IMG/VR virus record: IMGVR_UViG_3300021963_000421
Coordinates: 1 to 32,614 of that record
Length of the DNA stretch: 32,614 nucleotides
Reading direction: 5' to 3' (one strand)
Source of the DNA: a virus
Shown: positions 19,760 to 28,353 of the stretch, one piece after another
Position numbering within the stretch: position 1 is the first letter of the stretch
Layout: every line of letters begins with the position of its first letter
Translations under genes and position numbers: made by a program
The notes under the pieces: generated by a model
Told to the model about the DNA's origin: nothing
The model's input: only the letters and a program-made list of their open reading frames with translations
The model's database searches: none

Positions 19760-22020
19760 TGGCCTATCACGACACAGGCATTAACGAAGCGGGCGCAGTC
19801 TCGTCAGGCGGCACGAAGTCCGACCGTGACAACGGCGAGATGCTGGCGACCATGCGGACGCGCCTGACGATGGCGATTGCTGCCTACTCGGATAGCCGCG
19901 AGGACGAGCTGGACGACCTGCGCTTTCGTGCTGCAAGCCCTGACAACCAGTGGCAGTGGCCTGCCGACGTGCTGGCGACACGCGGCTCGGTGCAAGGGCA
20001 GACGATCAACGCTCGACCATGCCTGACCATTAACAAGCTGCCGCAGCATGTGCTGCAAGTAACCAACGACCAGCGGCAGAACCGGCCATCGGGCAAGGTG
20101 ATACCGGCTGACGACAAGGCTGACGTTGAGGTAGCCGAGATATTCAACGGCATCGTGCGGCACATCGAGTATATCTCGGACGCTGACGTAGCCTACGACA
20201 CCGCCTGCGACAACCAAGTGACGTTTGGTGAGGGTTATTTCCGCATCCTGACCGAGTATTGCGACGACCAGAGTTTTGAGCAAGACCTGCGGATTGGGCG
20301 TATCCGTGACTCGTTTAGCGTCTACATGGATCCGACGATTCAAGACCCCTGCGGTTCGGATGCCGAGTGGTGCTTCATCAATCAGGAAATCACCAAAGAC
20401 GCGTACGAGCGTGAGTTTCCTGATGCAGCACCGCTGTCCAGCCTCGCTTACGGCGTAGGCGACGGGCAACTGAACGCGTGGATCAATCAGGACACGGTGC
20501 GGATTGCTGAGTATTTCTACATCAAGCACGAATCCAAGAAGCTAAACCAATACCCCGGTGGGATGACCGCAATGGCGGGATCACCGGAGGCCAAACAGAT
20601 TGAAATGATGGGTTTGGCTGCGACAAAAACTAGAGATGTAGACGTTCGGACAGTCAAATGGTGCAAGACCAACGGCTTTGAGGTGCTAGAAGAACGCGAT
20701 TGGGCGGGCAAATACATCCCCGTAATCCGCGTAATCGGCAACGAATTTGAGATTGATGGCCGGATGTACGTTAGTGGCTTAGTCCGCAATGCGAAAGACG
20801 CCCAGCGTATGTATAATTACTGGGTTAGCCAAGAAGCAGAGATGTTAGCGCTCGCTCCGAAAGCACCGTTTATTGGTTACGGCGGGCAATTTGAAGGATA
20901 CGAGACTCAATGGAAAACGGCTAACATCAACAACTGGCCGTATCTGGAAGTCAATCCTGATGTGACCGATGGCGCTGGTGGCGCGTTGCCGCTGCCGCAA
21001 CGCGCACCGCCACCGTTGGCTCAAAATGGCTTGTTGCAGGCCAAGATGGGTGCTGCTGACGACATTAAAGGCACAACTGGGCAATACGATGCCAGCCTCG
21101 GCTCACAGAGCAATGAAGTTTCTGGAAGGGCTATTTTAGCTCGTGAGAGGCAGGGGGACACCGGCACCTATCACTTCATCGACAACCTTGCCCGCGCAAT
21201 TAGATACGCCACGAGGCAGCTTGTAGATATGATTCCCAAAATCTACGACACGCAACGAGTAGCTCGCATCATTGGTCTTGATGGCGAAACAGATCAAGCC
21301 ATGATTGACCCGACGCAACCCGAAGCGGTGAAAAAGATTGTAGACCAGCAAACTGGCGCAACCATCAAGAAGATTTACAACCCCAATGTCGGCAAGTACG
21401 ACGTTGCGGTCACCACTGGCCCAAGCTACATGACGAAGCGTCAAGAAGCACTTGATGCCATGTCTCGCCTCCTGCAAGGCAACCCAAACCTGTGGGCTGT
21501 AGCTGGAGACCTGTTTATCAAGAACATGGACTGGCCTGGGGCGCAGGAAATGAGCAAACGCTTTGCCAAGACCATTGACCCCAAGTTGATGGACGACTCT
21601 GAAGCCTCACCAGAACTAGCGCAGGCGCAGCAGCAGATGCAGGCGATGGGGCAAGAAATGCAGCAGATGCACCAAATGCTGCAAAATGTCAGCCAGTCGA
21701 TGGAAGCGCAGACGCTAAAGGTCAAGGAGTTTGATAGCCAGGTCAAAGCCTACGACGCCGAGACTAAACGTATTAGCGCGGTGCAAGCCGGGATGTCGCC
21801 AGAGCAAATTCAAGACATTGTTATGGGCACCGTCCACGGCATGATTACTTCGGGCGATCTGATTAACGAGATGCCAGGGCGTGACCAAGACATGATGCCT
21901 CAAGACATGATGCAGAACATGCCTCACATGCAACAGATGCCGCCGGACATGCAGCAGATGCCGCCACCTGAAATGATGCCTATGGAACAAATGCCGACAC
22001 CGCAAGGGATGCCACAGTGA
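19759..22020 (+). CDS. Portal protein, P22 type (753 aa)
   Basis: Forms the twelve-subunit ring at the capsid vertex through which DNA enters and leaves. GTG at 19759 overlaps the previous stop. Length (P22 portal is 725 aa) and order agree. The family stretch RPCLTINKLPQHVLQVTNDQ, RQNRPSGKVIPADDKADVEV and the core QVTFGEGYFRI, SFSVYMDPTIQDP are plain. The region 400-470 contains the GQYDASLG...SNEVSGRAILARERQ pattern. Residues about 610-660 and 700-753 are Gln/Met-rich (QQQMQAMGQEMQQMHQM), a low-complexity tail that replaces the P22 barrel. It follows the terminase genes and precedes scaffold and coat. Confidence 0.92.
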   Translation: MAYHDTGINEAGAVSSGGTKSDRDNGEMLATMRTRLTMAIAAYSDSREDELDDLRFRAASPDNQWQWPADVLATRGSVQGQTINARPCLTINKLPQHVLQVTNDQRQNRPSGKVIPADDKADVEVAEIFNGIVRHIEYISDADVAYDTACDNQVTFGEGYFRILTEYCDDQSFEQDLRIGRIRDSFSVYMDPTIQDPCGSDAEWCFINQEITKDAYEREFPDAAPLSSLAYGVGDGQLNAWINQDTVRIAEYFYIKHESKKLNQYPGGMTAMAGSPEAKQIEMMGLAATKTRDVDVRTVKWCKTNGFEVLEERDWAGKYIPVIRVIGNEFEIDGRMYVSGLVRNAKDAQRMYNYWVSQEAEMLALAPKAPFIGYGGQFEGYETQWKTANINNWPYLEVNPDVTDGAGGALPLPQRAPPPLAQNGLLQAKMGAADDIKGTTGQYDASLGSQSNEVSGRAILARERQGDTGTYHFIDNLARAIRYATRQLVDMIPKIYDTQRVARIIGLDGETDQAMIDPTQPEAVKKIVDQQTGATIKKIYNPNVGKYDVAVTTGPSYMTKRQEALDAMSRLLQGNPNLWAVAGDLFIKNMDWPGAQEMSKRFAKTIDPKLMDDSEASPELAQAQQQMQAMGQEMQQMHQMLQNVSQSMEAQTLKVKEFDSQVKAYDAETKRISAVQAGMSPEQIQDIVMGTVHGMITSGDLINEMPGRDQDMMPQDMMQNMPHMQQMPPDMQQMPPPEMMPMEQMPTPQGMPQ

Positions 22021-22379
22021 AATGCACCGACTTTATGGGGATGCTGTTCTTAGCGCGAGATGTGGCGCACAGCGTCCACCTCAACACCCGCAGCTACTCC
22101 AAGCACGTAGCCTTGAACATCTTTTACGAGCGTATCGTAGGTGCTGCCGACGACTTTGCCGAAGCATACCAAGGGCGGCATGGTCTGATTGGCCCTATCT
22201 CGCTCATGTCAGCCAAGAAAACCGCCAACATTATCGAGTTTCTGGAAGATCAGTTGAAAGAAATTGAAGCGTGCAGATATGAGGTGGTGGATAAGTCGGA
22301 CAGTTCGTTGCAGCAACTTATCGACAATATCGTAGAAGTCTACTTACGCACGCTCTACAAACTTCGATTCTTAGCTTGA
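22017..22379 (+). CDS. Small helical protein after portal (120 aa, DUF5856-like)
   Basis: GTG at 22017 overlaps the portal stop. Almost wholly helical: MLFLARDVAHSVHLNTRSYS, HVALNIFYERIVGAADDFAE, AYQGRHGLIGPISL and a C-terminal helix. Regular His, Asp and Glu in the first helices (AHSVHL, FYERIVGAADDFAE, YQGRHG) resemble the ferritin-like DUF5856 proteins often found beside portals. A virion or assembly role is possible. No enzyme activity is claimed. Confidence 0.65.
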   Translation: MKCTDFMGMLFLARDVAHSVHLNTRSYSKHVALNIFYERIVGAADDFAEAYQGRHGLIGPISLMSAKKTANIIEFLEDQLKEIEACRYEVVDKSDSSLQQLIDNIVEVYLRTLYKLRFLA

Positions 22380-22387
22380 GGTCAATC

Positions 22388-22660
22388 ATGTCAGCCACCT
22401 ATGAACGTATCACCGCAACTCATCAAATTAAAGTTGGGTTTACGGTTTTAAAAGGCATTTTTATTAGCGCTGCAAGCGCAACGCCAACCATCACAATTTA
22501 CGATTCCGGCACCGCAAGCACTGGTGACCCGATCATAATAGGCGTGTTTACACCCGCAGCGGCAACTAATCACACCTTTACCGCAAACGGCATAACGGCA
22601 AGCAAAGGACTTTACGTCGTCATATCGGGAACGGTAGCAGCGACCCTATTTTTTGAATAA
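22388..22660 (+). CDS. Small beta-rich virion protein (90 aa)
   Basis: ATG at 22388 follows GAGG by six bases and is preferred over an upstream in-frame ATG at 22376. Sequence MSATYERITATHQIKVGFTV then LKGIFISAASATPTITIYDS and a C-terminal VVISGTVAATLFFE: seven or eight beta strands with Thr/Ala turns, as in small phage decoration or structural proteins. The opening MSATYERxxATHQxKVGFTVxKG is one I recall from many tailed phages. Location between portal and scaffold supports a head role. Confidence 0.7.
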   Translation: MSATYERITATHQIKVGFTVLKGIFISAASATPTITIYDSGTASTGDPIIIGVFTPAAATNHTFTANGITASKGLYVVISGTVAATLFFE

Positions 22661-22683
22661 CCGCACTGGCGCGGAACGCCAGG

Positions 22684-22697
22684 GATTCCAAGGAATC
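22684..22697 (+). promoter_or_regulatory. Hairpin covering the ribosome site of the scaffold gene
   Basis: GATTC and GAATC pair around the loop CAAG, so the AAGGA ribosome site (22690-22694) lies in the loop and 3' arm. A second stem (CTGGCG/CGCCAG at 22666-22682) lies just before it. P22 scaffold limits its own synthesis after transcription, so a structured site here is of interest. Confidence 0.5.
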
Positions 22698-22702
22698 AAG
22701 CC

Positions 22703-23464
22703 ATGTCTGAAGAAGTACTAGCGGAAGTACCCGCGCCGGAACAGGTCGCTACGGCAGCACCTGAGCCTGAGATAGCAGCGCCGGAAGCAGCACCCGAAGT
22801 TGAGCCTAAAGTATTCACACAAGAGGACTTGGACGCAGCCATCGGTAAACGGCTTGCAAGAGAACAAAGAAAGTGGGAGCGCGAAGCAAGGCAGGCCGAA
22901 GCACCAAAGCCCGTCCCTGTAGAGCATGTTAAGCCGGAACAGTTTACGACGACCGAGGAATACGTTGATGCGTTGACGACTTCCAAAGCCGCGCAGATTG
23001 TCCAGCAGCAACAGTTTGCGAAACAGCAACAGGATTTGTTGGGGAACTATCACGACAAGGAAGAAGATGCGCGGAGTAAATACGAGGACTTTGAACAGGT
23101 CGCGTACAACCCCAAGCTACCGATTACTAACGTGATGGCTCAGACAATTCAAGCCTCGGATAACGGCCCTGATATTGCATACTATCTCGGCACGAACCCC
23201 AAGGAAGCTGACCGCATTTCTCGACTTGAACCGTTCTTGCAGGCTAAAGAAATAGGAAGATTGGAAGCGAAAGTTGCTTCTGAACCCGTAACAAAACGTA
23301 CATCCAGCGCACCTGCGCCGATTTCACCTGTTACCGCTCGCGGAGGTCACTCCGGCGGTTTTGATACCACAGACCCAAGGTCAATTAAAACCATGACCAC
23401 AAGCCAGTGGATCGAAGCTGATAGAGCAAGACAAGTGAAAAAGCAGGAAGCGAGGAACCGCTAA
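22703..23464 (+). CDS. Scaffolding protein (253 aa)
   Basis: Assists coat assembly and leaves the prohead before packaging. ATG at 22703 has AAGGA nine bases upstream. The N-terminus is acidic and Pro/Ala-rich (EVPAPEQVATAAPEPEIAAP), then EDLDAAIGKRLAREQRKWER starts a long charged helix; residues 85-130 are a Gln-rich helix (IVQQQQFAKQQQDL), and the C-terminus is basic (EADRARQVKKQEARNR), which is the part that binds the coat in P22. The place between portal and coat and the acidic, helical, disordered build are typical. Hairpin over the ribosome site suggests regulated translation. Confidence 0.85.
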   Translation: MSEEVLAEVPAPEQVATAAPEPEIAAPEAAPEVEPKVFTQEDLDAAIGKRLAREQRKWEREARQAEAPKPVPVEHVKPEQFTTTEEYVDALTTSKAAQIVQQQQFAKQQQDLLGNYHDKEEDARSKYEDFEQVAYNPKLPITNVMAQTIQASDNGPDIAYYLGTNPKEADRISRLEPFLQAKEIGRLEAKVASEPVTKRTSSAPAPISPVTARGGHSGGFDTTDPRSIKTMTTSQWIEADRARQVKKQEARNR

Positions 23465-23484
23465 CTACTTTAAGGAGTTTTTTC

Positions 23485-24696
23485 ATGGCTAATAGCCTGC
23501 TTACCATTGATATGATTACCCGGAAGTGCCTCGAAATTCTTGAGAACAACCTGGTTATTTCGCGCAATTGCAACAAAGAGTATGACGACAGCTTCGCTGT
23601 TGAAGGTGCCAAGATCGGTTCGACCTTGCGGATTCGTCTGCCGGATCGTGCCTTGGTGACTGACGGTGCCGCCCTGCAAGTTCAGGACGACAACGAGCAA
23701 TTCACTACGCTGACGGTTTCTAGCCAGAAACACATCGGCATCAACTTCACCAGCGCCGAGCTGACAATGCAGTTGGATGACTTTGCGGAACGTGTTCTGA
23801 AGCCGCGTATCAGCCAATTGGCGTCGAGTGTGGATGCTGACGTTGCTAACGCCTACAAGTCTATTTTCAACACCGTAGGCACTCCCGGCACCACGCCTGC
23901 CACCGCTCTGGTTCTGCTGCAAGCGCAACAGAAGCTGAACGAGTCGGCGGCTCCCATGTCGCCGCGCTACGCAACAGTAAACCCTGCCGCTAACGCTGGC
24001 CTGGTCAACGGTATGACCGGTTTCTTTAACCCGACGGGCACGATCTCCCGCCAGTTCAAGACCGGCATGATGGGTGAAGGTGTTCTTGGCTTTGACGAGA
24101 TGAATATGTCTCAGTCAATTGTCAACCACACCACGGGCAGTCGTGCAGGCACCATTTTGGTGAACGGTGCGGTTAGCACGCAAGGGCAAGCCACCATCAG
24201 CATTGACGGACTTACCGGTGCAACTGACACGGTAACTGCGGGTGATGTGTTTACCATTGCTGGCGTCTATGCGGTCAACCCGCAGACCCGTCTTAGCACT
24301 GGTAGCCTGCAACAGTTTGTTGTGACGGCGGCACAAACGGGTGCTAGTAATGCTTTGGCAAACATGGCTATCTCGCCGCCCATGTACACGTCTAGTAACG
24401 CGTTGGCAACCATTGACGCGTTTCCCGCTGACAATGCTGCGGTGACGTTCGTGGGAACCGCGTCAACCGTGTATCCGCAAAACTTGGTGTATCACAAGAA
24501 TGCGATCACGCTGGCTACGGCTGACCTCTTGCTTCCGCAAGGTGTCGATATGGCTTCGCGTCAAGTGCATAACGGTATCTCGATGCGGATTGTGCGTCAG
24601 TACGACATCAACAACGACCGTATGCCCTGCCGTGTCGATGTGCTGTATGGTTTCAACACCATTCGCCCACCGATGGCCTGCCGTATTTTTGGTTAA
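23485..24696 (+). CDS. Major capsid (coat) protein, P22 gp5 type (403 aa)
   Basis: ATG at 23485 with a strong AAGGAG. It has the family start MANSLLTIDMITRKCLEILE, NNLVISRNCNKEYDDSF, AKIGSTLRIRLPDRALVTDG, and AERVLKPRISQLASSVDADV. Residues about 215-330 are a beta-rich insertion domain (TQGQATISIDGLTGATDT, AGDVFTIAGVYAVNP), as in the P22 coat I-domain. The end NDRMPCRVDVLYGFNTIRPP matches coat proteins of this family. It folds as the HK97 capsid fold. Length is close to P22 gp5 (430 aa). It should be the most heavily made late protein, consistent with its good ribosome site. Confidence 0.93.
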   Translation: MANSLLTIDMITRKCLEILENNLVISRNCNKEYDDSFAVEGAKIGSTLRIRLPDRALVTDGAALQVQDDNEQFTTLTVSSQKHIGINFTSAELTMQLDDFAERVLKPRISQLASSVDADVANAYKSIFNTVGTPGTTPATALVLLQAQQKLNESAAPMSPRYATVNPAANAGLVNGMTGFFNPTGTISRQFKTGMMGEGVLGFDEMNMSQSIVNHTTGSRAGTILVNGAVSTQGQATISIDGLTGATDTVTAGDVFTIAGVYAVNPQTRLSTGSLQQFVVTAAQTGASNALANMAISPPMYTSSNALATIDAFPADNAAVTFVGTASTVYPQNLVYHKNAITLATADLLLPQGVDMASRQVHNGISMRIVRQYDINNDRMPCRVDVLYGFNTIRPPMACRIFG

Positions 24697-24704
24697 TAGA
24701 ACCG

Positions 24705-24723
24705 CTCCCGCCTAGCGCGGGGG
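24705..24723 (+). terminator. Weak terminator-like hairpin after coat
   Basis: CTCCCGC (24705-24711) pairs with GCGGGGG (24717-24723, one G-T pair) around a five-base loop. The T-run comes only eight to thirteen bases later (TTAATTTTTAGG), so it is a poor terminator. It may lower downstream expression or protect the coat RNA end. Confidence 0.4.
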
Positions 24724-24749
24724 CATCTTAATTTTTAGGAGAAACAATC

Positions 24750-25172
24750 ATGGCACTTCCCTCAGTTGGTGGCGGCTATCAGAACACTGATGGCAATCAA
24801 AGCGAACAAACAATTGGCGTCCAAGCCGCGCAACAAACGGCAACTGCAACCGCAACTTTGACTGTTGCTCAAGTCACGGGTGGGATTTTGGTGGGCAACC
24901 CGTCTACAACGGCGGCGTCCTACACTCTGCCGACGGCGGCGTTGATTGACGCAACGATGACCAACATGAAAACCAACAGCACGTTTAAGCTGACGGTAAT
25001 CAATCTTGGCACCAGTACTGGCCTTATCACGGTGGTTGTTGGCACCGGCATTACTGCGGTAGGCAACTTGGTTGTTGCTATTACTGGCAGTGCGGCGGGT
25101 GTTAGCGGCGCGGCTGAGTTTCTGTTCCGCAAAACCGGCGACGCAGCGTACACCGTTTATCGCGTAGCTTAG
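24750..25172 (+). CDS. Beta-rich virion protein after coat, possible decoration protein (140 aa)
   Basis: ATG at 24750 with AGGAG seven bases upstream. The protein is rich in Thr, Ala, Val and Gly and has no charged core: ATATLTVAQVTGGILVGNPS, TTAASYTLPTAALID, STFKLTVINLGTSTGLITVV, VAGVSGAAEFLFRKTGDAAY. This beta-sandwich look and its place directly after the coat gene suggest a head decoration or small structural protein. A strong terminator follows at once, so coat and this gene end one transcript. No family name is certain. Confidence 0.65.
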   Translation: MALPSVGGGYQNTDGNQSEQTIGVQAAQQTATATATLTVAQVTGGILVGNPSTTAASYTLPTAALIDATMTNMKTNSTFKLTVINLGTSTGLITVVVGTGITAVGNLVVAITGSAAGVSGAAEFLFRKTGDAAYTVYRVA

Positions 25173-25178
25173 TAACAA

Positions 25179-25212
25179 CACCTCGCGGCGTAACAACCGC
25201 GAGGTGGTTTTT
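25179..25212 (+). terminator. Strong intrinsic terminator
   Basis: CACCTCGCGG (25179-25188) and CCGCGAGGTG (25197-25206) pair perfectly over ten bases with an eight-base loop, followed by GTTTTTA. This is a classic Rho-independent terminator. It separates the coat/decoration unit from the head-completion and tail genes, so part of the late transcript should stop here. Confidence 0.85.
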
Positions 25213-25224
25213 AAGGATTAAAAT

Positions 25225-25398
25225 ATGGTCATCTACCTGCGCCACCCCGTCCACGGCAGCAAAGTTGCTATTGCAGAGGCCGAAGCTGAAGCTGACGAAA
25301 AAAATGGCTGGGAGCGTTACGAACTTGGCGCGTTGTTAACGCCTGTAAACGAACTGGCTAAACCTCGCGGCAGACCGCGTAAGGAGCTTGAAGAATGA
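25225..25398 (+). CDS. Small protein with AT-hook-like end (57 aa)
   Basis: ATG at 25225 with AAGGA about eight bases upstream, just after the terminator. Sequence MVIYLRHPVHGSKVAIAEAE, AEADEKNGWERYELGA and an end with KPRGRPRKELEE. The RGRPRK stretch is an AT-hook core. The opening YLRHPVHGxKVAxxExEAExDxxxGW is a pattern I recall for tiny proteins before gp4-like genes in podoviruses. It may bind DNA at head completion. The stop overlaps the start of the next gene (ATGA). Confidence 0.7.
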   Translation: MVIYLRHPVHGSKVAIAEAEAEADEKNGWERYELGALLTPVNELAKPRGRPRKELEE

Positions 25399-26108
25399 CC
25401 ACCACGGCTGGCGATCAGATCAACGGGGCGTTACGGCTGATTGGTCAATTAGCCGAAGGTGAAACACCATCGGCGGCAACGTCAGCCGACGCGCTGACCG
25501 CAATGAACCAGATGCTTGATAGCTGGTCGTCTGAGCGTCTGTCCGTGTTCTCAACGCAAGACCAGGTATTTACTTGGCCTGCTAATACCGCAACACGCAC
25601 TCTTGGGCCAACGGGCGATTTTGTCGGTAACCGTCCGGTATTGGTGGACGATTCAACGTATTTCCGCGACCCATCAAACAATATCAGCTTTGGCATCAAG
25701 CTCATAAACCAAGCGCAATACAACGGCATTGCGGTAAAGACCGTTACCAGCACCTACCCGCAGGTCATGTTTGTAAACATGACAATGTCCAATATAGAAA
25801 TGACGATTTATCCGGTGCCAACTAAAGCGTTGGATTGGCATATTGTCAGCGTCAACGAGCTGGTCGAACCGGCTACGCTGGCGACCACGTTAGTGGTGCC
25901 GCCAGGCTACGTGCGAGCGTTTCGGTTCAATCTAGCGTCTGAGATTGCCGCCGAGTTTGGCGTAGAGCCGCCGCCCCAAGTGCAGCGAATTGCCATGTCG
26001 AGCAAACGCAACATCAAACGCATCAACAACCCCGATGACGTAATGAGCTTGCCTTACAGCATCGTGGCGACTCGCCAGCGGTTTAACATTTACGCAGGAA
26101 ATTACTAA
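25395..26108 (+). CDS. Head-completion / tail accessory factor, P22 gp4-like (237 aa)
   Basis: Plugs the portal after packaging and serves as the first tail ring. ATG at 25395 overlaps the previous stop. The N-terminal helices AGDQINGALRLIGQLAEGET and DALTAMNQMLDSWSSERLSV are the family mark, followed by beta strands (FTWPANTATRTLGPTGDF) and helices (VPPGYVRAFRFNLASEIAAE). The end LPYSIVATRQRFNIYAGNY is also typical. Length is larger than P22 gp4 (166 aa), because of the extra beta part. Order after coat agrees with P22. Confidence 0.85.
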   Translation: MTTTAGDQINGALRLIGQLAEGETPSAATSADALTAMNQMLDSWSSERLSVFSTQDQVFTWPANTATRTLGPTGDFVGNRPVLVDDSTYFRDPSNNISFGIKLINQAQYNGIAVKTVTSTYPQVMFVNMTMSNIEMTIYPVPTKALDWHIVSVNELVEPATLATTLVVPPGYVRAFRFNLASEIAAEFGVEPPPQVQRIAMSSKRNIKRINNPDDVMSLPYSIVATRQRFNIYAGNY

Positions 26109-26109
26109 C

Positions 26110-26715
26110 ATGGCTAATATCGCAATTTCTGCTCTCCCCGTTGCCACTTCTCAAGCTGGCGCTGATGTGCTGCCAATCGTGCAAGCAACGACCAGCACGA
26201 CGAAACAACTGTCAGTGACCAATCTGTTTACCAGCCCGACGTTTGTTACGCCCGCGCTGGGAACGGTTGCCAGCGGCAATATTAGTGCTTGCACCAGCAC
26301 CAGCCAAGTTTTGACCACACCTGTAATTGGTGCGGCAACCGGCACCAGCCTTACTGCAACCGGCACGATCGTATCTACCGGCACTGCGGGTGTGGGATAC
26401 GCCACGGGCGCGGGCGGGGCGGTAACACAAATAACTAGCCGCACTACAGGCGTGACGCTAAACAAAACGGCTGGCGCAATTACTTTGGTGAGTGCAGCGG
26501 GGTCAGCTACTGCTGCCACGTTTACCGTGACCAATAGCACCGTGGCGGCAACGGATGTAATCATCCTAAACCAAAAGTCCGGCACAGACCTTTACGATTT
26601 GATGGTCACCGCGGTGGCTGCGGGTAGCTTTAACCTTACGTTTCGCACAACGGGCGGCACCACCACAGAAACCCCAGTTTTGAATTTTGCGGTCATCAAA
26701 GCAGTTGCGGCGTAA
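26110..26715 (+). CDS. Thr/Ala-rich tail-associated protein with fibre-type N-terminus (201 aa)
   Basis: ATG at 26110 starts two bases after the previous stop. Residues 1-42 carry ISALPVATSQAGADVLPIVQ and TTKQLSVTNL, a short conserved opening also present in the gene at 31556. The rest is low-complexity beta (TGTSLTATGTIVSTGTAG, SGTDLYDLMVTAVAAG). Such proteins lie near tail genes of many phages and may be small fibre or needle-like proteins. The position between gp4-like and gp10-like genes fits a tail hub part. Function unproven. Confidence 0.6.
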   Translation: MANIAISALPVATSQAGADVLPIVQATTSTTKQLSVTNLFTSPTFVTPALGTVASGNISACTSTSQVLTTPVIGAATGTSLTATGTIVSTGTAGVGYATGAGGAVTQITSRTTGVTLNKTAGAITLVSAAGSATAATFTVTNSTVAATDVIILNQKSGTDLYDLMVTAVAAGSFNLTFRTTGGTTTETPVLNFAVIKAVAA

Positions 26716-28353
26716 TTGAAAACGCCCATCCTTGGCGGCAGCTATGTCGCTCGGTCAATCAATGCGGCAGACAATCGCATAGTCAACCTTTTTGCGGAAG
26801 CGATACCAGACGGTAGCGGCGGGAAAGAGGCGGGCTTTCTGCTGCGGTGTCCTGGCCTGCGTCTGCTTGCAACCGTTGGTGATGGCCCAATCCGTGGGTT
26901 GTGGGTCACCAATGGCATAGCCTATGTGGTGTCAGGCAGTGAGTTCTACAGCCTGACCACAAGCTACACGGCTACCCTGATCGGTTCTGTAACCGGCACC
27001 GGGCCGGTCAGCATGGCAGACAACGGCACCCAGATATTCATTGCCTGTAACCCTGATAGTTACATCTACAACGTATCCACGTTGGCGTTTGCACAGATTA
27101 CCGACGTAGACTTCCCCGGTGCGGGATCGGTTGGCTACCTAGACGGTTACTTTGTATTCAACGAGCCGGACTCGCAAAAGTTTTGGGTAACCAGCCTGCT
27201 GGACGGCACAGCCATAGACCCGTTGGACTTTGCCAGCGCGGAAGGCTATCCCGACGATGTGGTTGCCTTGATCGTAGATCACCGCGAGATATTTTTGTTC
27301 GGCAACACCAGTGTTGAAGTCTGGTATGACGCAGGAACGCCTGACTTCCCATTAGCGCGGATTCAAGGCGCGTTTATGGAAGTGGGCTGCGAGGCTGCGT
27401 ATTCGGTAGCCAAGCTAGACAACAGCGTGTTCTGGCTGGGTTCGGATGCTCGCGGGCGCGGAATAGTCTACCGGGCTAACGGCTACACGCCTGCGCGTAT
27501 TTCGACCAACGCGGTGGAATATGCCATCCAAAGCTACGGCAACATCACCGATGCCATCGGCTACACCTACCAGCAAGACGGGCACCCGTTCTATGTGCTG
27601 ATATTCCCGTCTGCCGAAGCTACATGGGTTTATGACGTATCCACTCAGTTGTGGCATGAACGCGCTGGGTTTGAAAGCGGACAATTTGTCCGGCACCGTA
27701 GCAATTGCCAGATGTCGTTCAATGACGAGATTGTCGTAGGCGACTACGAGGACGGGCGGGTCTATGCCTTTGATCTTGATGTTTACGCTGATGACGACCA
27801 GATTCAGAAGTGGCTGCGGTCATGGAGAGCGTTGCCAACAGGCCAAAACAACCTGAAACGCACCGCGCACCACTCGTTGCAATTGGATGCCGAAACAGGC
27901 GTTGGGCTGAATGCCTATCCCGCTTACGATGGCGAAGACCTAGCCACTGAATCCGGTAACATCATAGTGGCTGAGTTTGTGCAAGGCTATTTGACCACGC
28001 AAGCCGGTGACCAGTTAGTCACCGAGGCCGGTGACGGGAATGAACCGCTGGTGACCCAAGTGCAGCCTGCCGAGGATTACAACGGCTATGCGCTGGAAAC
28101 CGAAGCCTACACTGCGGCACCGGGTTACGACCCACAGGTCATGCTGCGCTGGTCTGACGACGCGGGGCATACTTGGTCAAACGAACACTGGAACTCAATG
28201 GGTAAGCTAGGGGCTTATGGCACCCGCACCATCTGGCGGCGACTCGGCATGACCGAGAAAATCCGCGACAGGGTTTATGAGGTGTCAGGAACAGACCCGG
28301 TCAAGATTGCCATCATGGGCGCTGAATTGTTTGTCACGCCAACGAGTAGCTAG
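26716..28353 (+). CDS. Packaged-DNA stabilisation / tail hub protein, P22 gp10-like (545 aa)
   Basis: TTG at 26716 follows the previous stop directly; there is no ATG near. The opening KTPILGGSYVARSINAADNR, IVNLFAEAIPDGSGGKEAG is the hallmark of the phage stabilise family (P22 gp10), as is the beta-propeller-like body with repeated strands (GDGPIRGLWVTNGIAYVVSG, REIFLFGNTSVEVWYDAG, NSVFWLGSDARGRGIVYRAN). Length is close to P22 gp10 (472 aa) with an extension. The C-terminus includes RWSDDAGHTWSNEHW, common in this family. It forms a ring on gp4 that closes the head and holds the fibres or needle. Confidence 0.88.
   Translation: MKTPILGGSYVARSINAADNRIVNLFAEAIPDGSGGKEAGFLLRCPGLRLLATVGDGPIRGLWVTNGIAYVVSGSEFYSLTTSYTATLIGSVTGTGPVSMADNGTQIFIACNPDSYIYNVSTLAFAQITDVDFPGAGSVGYLDGYFVFNEPDSQKFWVTSLLDGTAIDPLDFASAEGYPDDVVALIVDHREIFLFGNTSVEVWYDAGTPDFPLARIQGAFMEVGCEAAYSVAKLDNSVFWLGSDARGRGIVYRANGYTPARISTNAVEYAIQSYGNITDAIGYTYQQDGHPFYVLIFPSAEATWVYDVSTQLWHERAGFESGQFVRHRSNCQMSFNDEIVVGDYEDGRVYAFDLDVYADDDQIQKWLRSWRALPTGQNNLKRTAHHSLQLDAETGVGLNAYPAYDGEDLATESGNIIVAEFVQGYLTTQAGDQLVTEAGDGNEPLVTQVQPAEDYNGYALETEAYTAAPGYDPQVMLRWSDDAGHTWSNEHWNSMGKLGAYGTRTIWRRLGMTEKIRDRVYEVSGTDPVKIAIMGAELFVTPTSS

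Noticed and set aside
19804-20529. 241-codon minus-strand frame opposite the portal gene
   Set aside because: Portal family motifs occupy the plus strand over the whole interval.
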